Assembly: GCA_964622305.1 (NCBI GenBank)
Contig: CAZUPR010000023.1
Coordinates: 1 to 19,441 of the forward strand
Direction of reading: 5' to 3'
Length of the DNA: 19,441 bases
From: SKKY01 sp964622305
Lineage (GTDB): Bacteria > Bacillota > Peptococcia > Peptococcales > SKKY01
The notes under the pieces are model-generated. The model ran no database searches. It saw nothing but the letters and a program-made list of their open reading frames with translations, and was not told the DNA's origin. Both the position numbers and the translations under genes were made by a program. Positions within the stretch are counted from its first letter, which is position 1. The number at the start of each line of letters is the position of its first letter. Positions 14,995-19,441 of the stretch are shown in pieces.

Positions 14995-16665
14995 TCAATT
15001 TACGTAGGCAGCACGAATCAATTCTTCTACTGTAGTAATTCCCTCCAGAACCTTTTGCCTGCCATCATCAAAAATGCTTTCAAAACCCTGACTTACAGCC
15101 AATGCCTGAATTTCATCACTGTTAGCATTATCATCAATTAATTTTCTAATCTCTTTAGTTATTTCAAGCACCTCAAAAATTCCCGTCCTGCCCTTGTAGC
15201 CCGAATTCATGCAATGCTTACAACCCTCACCCTTGTACAAGGTTAAATCTTCTTCCAGGGGTAGCCCTAAGGTCTTTTTATCTTCCTCGCTGGCCTGGTA
15301 GGCTTGTTTGCATTTGGGGCAGATTTTTCTAACCAGACGCTGGGAAATTACACCAAGTAATGAAGATGAAAGCAAGAAGGGCTCAATACCCATGTCTACA
15401 AGCCTTGGTATTGTTCCGGCAGCATTATTTGTGTGCAGGGTGGTCAAAACCAAGTGGCCGGTCAGGGCCGCCCTGGTTGAAATTTCTGCAGTTTCGCCGT
15501 CTCTGACCTCACCCACCATAATAATATCAGGGTCCTGACGCAAGATTGAACGCAGACCATTGCTAAAAAGCAAGCCAGCTTCAACGTTTACCTGTGTCTG
15601 GCTAATGCCTCTGATGTCATATTCAATAGGATCTTCCAGAGTAATTATATTTTTTTTGTTGTCATTAAGCTCATTAAGCATGGCATAAAGAGTGGTCGTT
15701 TTACCACTGCCTGTTGGGCCTGTGACAATAATAATTCCATAAGGTTTTTTTAAAAATTTATCAAAAAGAGTTTCACTTCTGCCTGTAAAGCCCAGCTTTT
15801 CTTTATAGACCATAAAGTTAGCCCGGTTAAGCAGTCTGATTACAATTTTTTCACCATGATTAGTGGGCATTGAAGAAACCCGCATGTCAATTGCCTGACC
15901 GGAACTGTCATGAAGAATACGTCCGTCCTGGGGCACTCTTTTTTCTGAAATATTCATCCCTGACAATATTTTTATCCTGTTTACTACAGAATTATGAGGT
16001 TTAATATCAGTGGTTAATATTTCCTGTAAAATACCATCAACCCGGTAGCGAACCCTCATCTTATCTTCTTCCGGCTCGATATGAATATCACTGGCATTCA
16101 TGGCAACTGCATTGTCAAAGAGGCTTCTGATTAAACGAACAATAGGAGCCGCATTTATATCCAAGGCTCCTCTTTCAAGATCAGACAGATCCTCTAAATT
16201 ACTCAGATACTCATTGGCAGCTTCTTTAATATCACCACTTTGAAAAACGCTTTCGATGAGCAGTTTTACTTCAGAATCGGAAATCAAGACTGGCTTTACT
16301 TCCAGGTTGGTCATATAGTGAATATCCTGGACTGCTACCCTGTCTAAAGGGTCACTCATGGCTAGATAGAGCGAATTGCCAATTTTAGAAAAAGGAATGA
16401 CAGAATATCTTTTGGCAATATTCTCAGGTATCATCCTGGCAGCCTCAAAGTCCACATCAGACACAGAGAGAGAGCGGTATTCAATATCAAGTTGTTTAGC
16501 CAGAAACTCATTTAGCTTATCTTCTTCAACCAGCCCCATATCAGTAAGAACAATACCCAACCTTTTTCTGGAAGTTTTTTGTTCCTGCAGGGCCTGCATA
16601 AGCTGCTCCTGGCTTATAATATTGTTTTCAACTAAAAGGTCACCTAAACGAATTTTTTTATTCAA
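14995..16665 (-). CDS. pilB: Type IV pilus extension ATPase PilB with c-di-GMP-binding MshEN motifs
   Basis: Hexameric ATPase driving pilin polymerisation; 556 residues. The N-terminal T2SSE_N domain holds two tandem MshEN motifs: RLG at residues 6-8 running to Gln29, and RLG at 35-37 running to Gln58, with a 5-residue spacer. After a middle domain come Walker A GPTGSGKTT (about 316-324), LEDPIEY, Walker B DPDIIMVGEVRD, GHLVLTTLHT and the zinc-binding CPKCKQ...CKHC cysteines. The frame extends upstream to 16707, but that would overlap the preceding gene. The TTG at 16665 has AAAGGAG eight bases upstream and gives the family-like start LNKKIRLGDLL, so it is chosen. Being in one operon with a diguanylate cyclase suggests c-di-GMP control of extension. 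Confidence 0.94.
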   Translation of the reverse strand: MNKKIRLGDLLVENNIISQEQLMQALQEQKTSRKRLGIVLTDMGLVEEDKLNEFLAKQLDIEYRSLSVSDVDFEAARMIPENIAKRYSVIPFSKIGNSLYLAMSDPLDRVAVQDIHYMTNLEVKPVLISDSEVKLLIESVFQSGDIKEAANEYLSNLEDLSDLERGALDINAAPIVRLIRSLFDNAVAMNASDIHIEPEEDKMRVRYRVDGILQEILTTDIKPHNSVVNRIKILSGMNISEKRVPQDGRILHDSSGQAIDMRVSSMPTNHGEKIVIRLLNRANFMVYKEKLGFTGRSETLFDKFLKKPYGIIIVTGPTGSGKTTTLYAMLNELNDNKKNIITLEDPIEYDIRGISQTQVNVEAGLLFSNGLRSILRQDPDIIMVGEVRDGETAEISTRAALTGHLVLTTLHTNNAAGTIPRLVDMGIEPFLLSSSLLGVISQRLVRKICPKCKQAYQASEEDKKTLGLPLEEDLTLYKGEGCKHCMNSGYKGRTGIFEVLEITKEIRKLIDDNANSDEIQALAVSQGFESIFDDGRQKVLEGITTVEELIRAAYVN

Positions 16666-16673
16666 GGCAAAAA

Positions 16674-16680
16674 CTCCTTT
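16674..16680 (-). promoter_or_regulatory. SD sequence that fixes the pilB start
   Basis: AAAGGAG on the minus strand, eight bases before the TTG at 16665. It overlaps the last bases of the preceding lipoprotein gene and favours the TTG over the upstream in-frame ATG at 16707. Confidence 0.7.
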
Positions 16681-17482
16681 ATTTGTTAAAGTATGGGAGC
16701 TCCTCAAGAGGAATTCTAAACTCTGGAAAACCTGATGAATAGGGAGCTATAGCATAGCTTTGGAAATAAAGAACCAGATCTTGTCCATCGATGAAAAAGT
16801 CTTCTTCGTAAAAAGACTCATGAAGGATTTCTAGTGCCTCATCAAAAAGATAAAGTTCTTCTGTGCCTGCTTCTATAATTTGCTGAGAAATTTTATTTAA
16901 AACAAGATTAAGGGCTGAAGCCTCATCAGTTTTAAAAAGCTTGCCCAAAGTTAGCATTTGTCCGGCATTTATATCAAAGGTCTGACTGTCTATAAAAGAA
17001 ATAGGATGGGCTCCTCCCCAATAGTAAGATTCCATAATAGAGAGGGAAAGAAAACCCTTATCATTGTAGTTAACATGAAAATCTTTATCTATAGAATAGG
17101 GGGCTATGCCAAAGGAATAATCCCCGCTTGAATTTTCAAGGCCTTCCAGATAGTCCAAATAAATTGTAAGGGTTTCATTGGCTGCTTCTTTGCATTCAAT
17201 TTCAACAACCTGATTAAATCTGTCCATATAAAAATCATTTATCTTAACAAGATATTCTGTTTTATTTGTTTCTTTAATTTGAGGTATCCTGATATCGCAA
17301 GTAAAAACAGTAACTTCTTCCACCTTTTTACTATCTTGATGTAAAAGTGCAACTAATTCCAAAGGTTTAGCCGCCTTCTCCGGGCCTCTCTTACAAGCAG
17401 TCCCCGTAAAAAGAAGGATTAAAATTAAGGTAATTAAAAAAACTATGTTTTTTGATTTTACTAAACTTGCTCTTTCCTGCAT
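16679..17482 (-). CDS. DUF3298-domain lipoprotein
   Basis: A 267-residue extracytoplasmic lipoprotein. A hydrophobic signal runs to an atypical lipobox, TGTAC (Cys30; Gly rather than Leu at -3). The mature protein resembles the DUF4163/DUF3298 pair seen in RsiV and PdaC-type proteins: VNYNDKGFLSLSI, then YYWGGAHPIS, FDINAGQMLTLGKLF and the terminal YAIAPYSSGFPEFRIPLEEL. In RsiV this module binds lysozyme; here there is no anti-sigma region, so the ligand is unknown. The ATG at 17482 has AAGGAG eleven bases upstream; a GTG at 17494 overlaps that SD and is rejected. It lies between a thioredoxin-like gene and pilB, 13 bases before the pilB start. Confidence 0.78.
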   Translation of the reverse strand: MQERASLVKSKNIVFLITLILILLFTGTACKRGPEKAAKPLELVALLHQDSKKVEEVTVFTCDIRIPQIKETNKTEYLVKINDFYMDRFNQVVEIECKEAANETLTIYLDYLEGLENSSGDYSFGIAPYSIDKDFHVNYNDKGFLSLSIMESYYWGGAHPISFIDSQTFDINAGQMLTLGKLFKTDEASALNLVLNKISQQIIEAGTEELYLFDEALEILHESFYEEDFFIDGQDLVLYFQSYAIAPYSSGFPEFRIPLEELPYFNK

Positions 17483-17490
17483 GCCCCTCT

Positions 17491-17799
17491 TCACTCCTTG
17501 ATTAAATAATTTTCTAAGATGTCAAACTCCACAAATCTGCCTTCCCTGTAAAGCTCCCTGCCATTTTGGAAAAGAATTATGGCCGGTGCCACAAAAATCA
17601 TATATTTTGAGGCTAAAAGTGGAAGGGCTGCCAAAACGGTAAAAATAACTTTAACCTGAGGGTTTCTTACAGCGAAATCTTCCAATTTTTTATCCAAAGC
17701 TCTTGAGGTTGTGCAAGCAGAATCTGCCGCAAAAAGCAGAACAAATTCATTTTCCTCTATTTCCTTTTCTATTTCTTCTATCGAACCAAGAAAAAGCAA
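17491..17799 (-). CDS. Thioredoxin-like protein with a single active-site cysteine
   Basis: A 102-residue cytoplasmic protein with a thioredoxin fold: FVLLFAADSACTTSRALDKKL places a CxxS (Cys29, Ser32) where thioredoxins have WCxxC, and a likely cis-proline lies in VAPAIILFQNGRE (Pro72). The missing second cysteine rules out a normal dithiol reductase; it could be a monothiol or binding-only variant. The TTG at 17799 follows GGTGA at a short 4-base spacing, so the start is less certain than the others. The gene begins 15 bases after the diguanylate cyclase stop and ends nine bases before the lipoprotein ATG. Confidence 0.68.
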   Translation of the reverse strand: MLFLGSIEEIEKEIEENEFVLLFAADSACTTSRALDKKLEDFAVRNPQVKVIFTVLAALPLLASKYMIFVAPAIILFQNGRELYREGRFVEFDILENYLIKE

Positions 17800-17814
17800 A
17801 AAATCACCAACTTT

Positions 17815-19441
17815 CTAAATCCGGGCCTCTATCAGACCACCCTTATTATTCCTTTTTGCCTCATACATAGCTTTATCAGCCTTATTTATAATCTCATCAT
17901 ACCCAATATTCCGACTTTCGTACCAAGCAAGGCCTGCTGAAATGGTAATTTCTTTTCTTTTTCCATCAGGCAAATCCATAGGGAACTTTTTCAAAGAATC
18001 AAAAAAGAAAGCCAGCTCCTTTCTGATAGCATCCTTATCAGGAAAATCATAAAAGAAAAAGATGAACTCATCACCAGATCTTCTAAAGAGAAGAGTCTTA
18101 TCCTCCCTGGCAATCATTTGCATTCTCTTAGCAGCTTCTTTAATATATAAATCGCCAAAATTATGGCCATAATTATCATTAATATCTTTAAGGCCATCCA
18201 AATCCAGCATAACCAAAGCTGCCTCTTTAATCTCGTCTCCCCTCTCTTCAATTAACTTTCTATATAATCTGTCTCCAGCACCTCTGTTGTAGAGGCCTGT
18301 GAGAACATCTAAGTCCCTTTCTTCTTTAATTCTTTTTTTCTCCAGAATCTGGTCGGTAACATCCTGAGCCACTCCCAAAATATTATCTTTATTTTTAAGA
18401 GTCTTTATCTTAACCCACTTCAACATTTGGGGACGCAACATTTTATCTGAAAGCTGATAAACATTCTCTTCTTCAGGCTCAGGATTAGAGTAAATAAGGG
18501 ACAGTTTTTTGAGGAATAGTTTTTTATCCCCTCTAATTTCTTTCATTTCCTGATCGCTTAAATCAAAAACCACCTGCAAGAGGTCGGAAATATATAGGGT
18601 GTCATCATTTTCAGAGTATTCAAAGAAGCTAACTGATTCATCCAAAAGACCAATAGCCTGGGCCATTTTGGCAGATGACTCCAGTAAAGCGTTGTTTGAT
18701 GCCGCCATAGCCCTGGCCAATTCATCAACTTCATAAAGGCCTGTTTTTTCTGGTTCTATCTTTTGCCGTCCTCCATTATTTCTTACCTGAGCAGAAAGTT
18801 TGCTTATAGGCCTGATGGTAAAGAGGCTGGCCGTAACACTGCCAGCTATAGCTAAAAGAAGGGACATAATAAAGGCCGTTGAAAAAGTCTTATTAAGTTG
18901 ATTTACATAGGAAAAGAGACTGTTTTTTTCCTTAAAAGCCAGCAAATACCAATTTTCATCATAAAAAGGAGTATTTTCATAGTACATTTTTATTTTTTGC
19001 AAACTGGCATAAATGGTGCCGGAGCCCTTATGATTGGTCAACTGGTAGAAACCTATTTCCGGATCAACTTCCTTTAGTAAAAGATCCTGATCTTCATAAA
19101 TAATTCTCTTTTGCAGGGCACCTGTTGTAAAAATTGGATAAATTCCAGCATCATCCTCCCCCTGATAGGCCAAAAGATAGCCTAAAGAATCTTTTGTTTG
19201 AATTTCATTTGCCGGAAGATATTGATGTAAATAGGTCAGGGAGATTTCTGTGCCTATAATTCCCCGCAATTTCTGTTCTGCGTCAAAAAAAGGCAGGGTA
19301 TATGTAATAATCTTGCCATCGTCAGCCGTGATAGAGTAAGGCTTGCTCCAGTATCCCAGATAGGAAATATCATACTGAGCTTCTGCATTTTGCCAGGCTT
19401 TTAAAAGAGCATCCTGATTTAATTCATTTATTTTTAGCCTG
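17815..19441 (-). CDS. Membrane-bound diguanylate cyclase (Cache-HAMP-PAS-GGDEF), 5' end outside window
   Basis: The last 541 residues are visible; the frame stays open to base 19440, so the TTG at 19269 is not the start. Order: part of an extracytoplasmic Cache sensor domain (GYWSKPY, IITYTLPFFDAE, IIGTEISLTYL), a membrane helix (AFIMSLLLAIAGSVTASLF), HAMP (TIRPISKLSAQV), a PAS domain ending LGVAQDVTDQ, and GGDEF starting DVLTGLYNR. The active-site loop is SGDEF (18064-18078), a variant usually compatible with cyclase activity; MLDLDGLKDIND carries the metal and substrate residues. The RxxD inhibitory site is not found at the expected place. It makes c-di-GMP from GTP in response to an external ligand. 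It is upstream of the pilus genes in the same transcript. Confidence 0.9.
   Translation of the reverse strand, partial: RLKINELNQDALLKAWQNAEAQYDISYLGYWSKPYSITADDGKIITYTLPFFDAEQKLRGIIGTEISLTYLHQYLPANEIQTKDSLGYLLAYQGEDDAGIYPIFTTGALQKRIIYEDQDLLLKEVDPEIGFYQLTNHKGSGTIYASLQKIKMYYENTPFYDENWYLLAFKEKNSLFSYVNQLNKTFSTAFIMSLLLAIAGSVTASLFTIRPISKLSAQVRNNGGRQKIEPEKTGLYEVDELARAMAASNNALLESSAKMAQAIGLLDESVSFFEYSENDDTLYISDLLQVVFDLSDQEMKEIRGDKKLFLKKLSLIYSNPEPEEENVYQLSDKMLRPQMLKWVKIKTLKNKDNILGVAQDVTDQILEKKRIKEERDLDVLTGLYNRGAGDRLYRKLIEERGDEIKEAALVMLDLDGLKDINDNYGHNFGDLYIKEAAKRMQMIAREDKTLLFRRSGDEFIFFFYDFPDKDAIRKELAFFFDSLKKFPMDLPDGKRKEITISAGLAWYESRNIGYDEIINKADKAMYEAKRNNKGGLIEARI

Noticed and set aside
10533..16665. 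Type II secretion or competence (ComG) system instead of type IV pili
   Set aside because: A clear PilT retraction ATPase and PilM, PilN and PilO homologues are present, and no ComG pseudopilins are seen.
16666..16707. Upstream ATG (16707) as the pilB start
   Set aside because: It would overlap the preceding lipoprotein gene by 29 bases, and the TTG at 16665 has a well-spaced SD and a family-like N terminus.

Overview
The window looks like a draft or metagenome-derived chromosome segment from a Bacillota (Firmicutes) bacterium. Base composition is low to moderate GC by eye. Shine-Dalgarno (SD) sequences are strong, TTG and GTG starts are frequent, and MecA and a YtoI-type DRTGG/CBS/hotdog protein are present. 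Genus cannot be told; a Clostridia-like or Halanaerobiales-like organism is a guess. A run of exactly 100 Ns (1436-1535) marks an assembly join. Almost everything is on the minus strand, so the text below follows transcription, from high to low coordinates. No rRNA, tRNA, CRISPR array, insertion sequence or phage gene was seen, and no gene-free stretch exceeds 300 bases.

Region A (19441 to 9918) is a type IV pilus operon. It opens with a membrane-bound Cache-HAMP-PAS-GGDEF diguanylate cyclase that runs off the window. A thioredoxin-like protein and a DUF3298-type lipoprotein follow, then pilB, pilC, a natural pilM-pilN fusion, pilO, pilT and hpt. Genes are separated by 0-40 bases, and the only clear hairpin terminator comes after hpt. 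PilB carries two tandem MshEN-type c-di-GMP-binding motifs, so one transcript appears to encode both a c-di-GMP producer and a c-di-GMP-responsive pilus extension motor, with the PilT retraction motor in the same unit. No pilin, prepilin peptidase or secretin gene is in view.

Region B (9918 to 6232) starts from an extended -10 promoter overlapping that terminator. It encodes a PAS-PAS-PP2C (RsbU/SpoIIE-type) phosphatase, a lipoprotein, a 59-residue small membrane protein, MecA and endonuclease III (nth). Nth converges on, and overlaps by 149 bases, the only plus-strand gene, a TtcA-like tRNA thiolation enzyme. That gene has its own near-consensus sigma-A promoter lying across the folD start.

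Region C (5476 to 1) runs folD, an unrecognised 177-residue protein, a DUF401 membrane protein, a sodium:solute symporter (3' end lost in the gap), a YtoI-like regulatory protein (5' end lost in the gap) and the start of dnaE. Read straight through the Ns, the symporter and YtoI-like protein form one 833-residue ORF, but this fusion is an artefact of the gap length.
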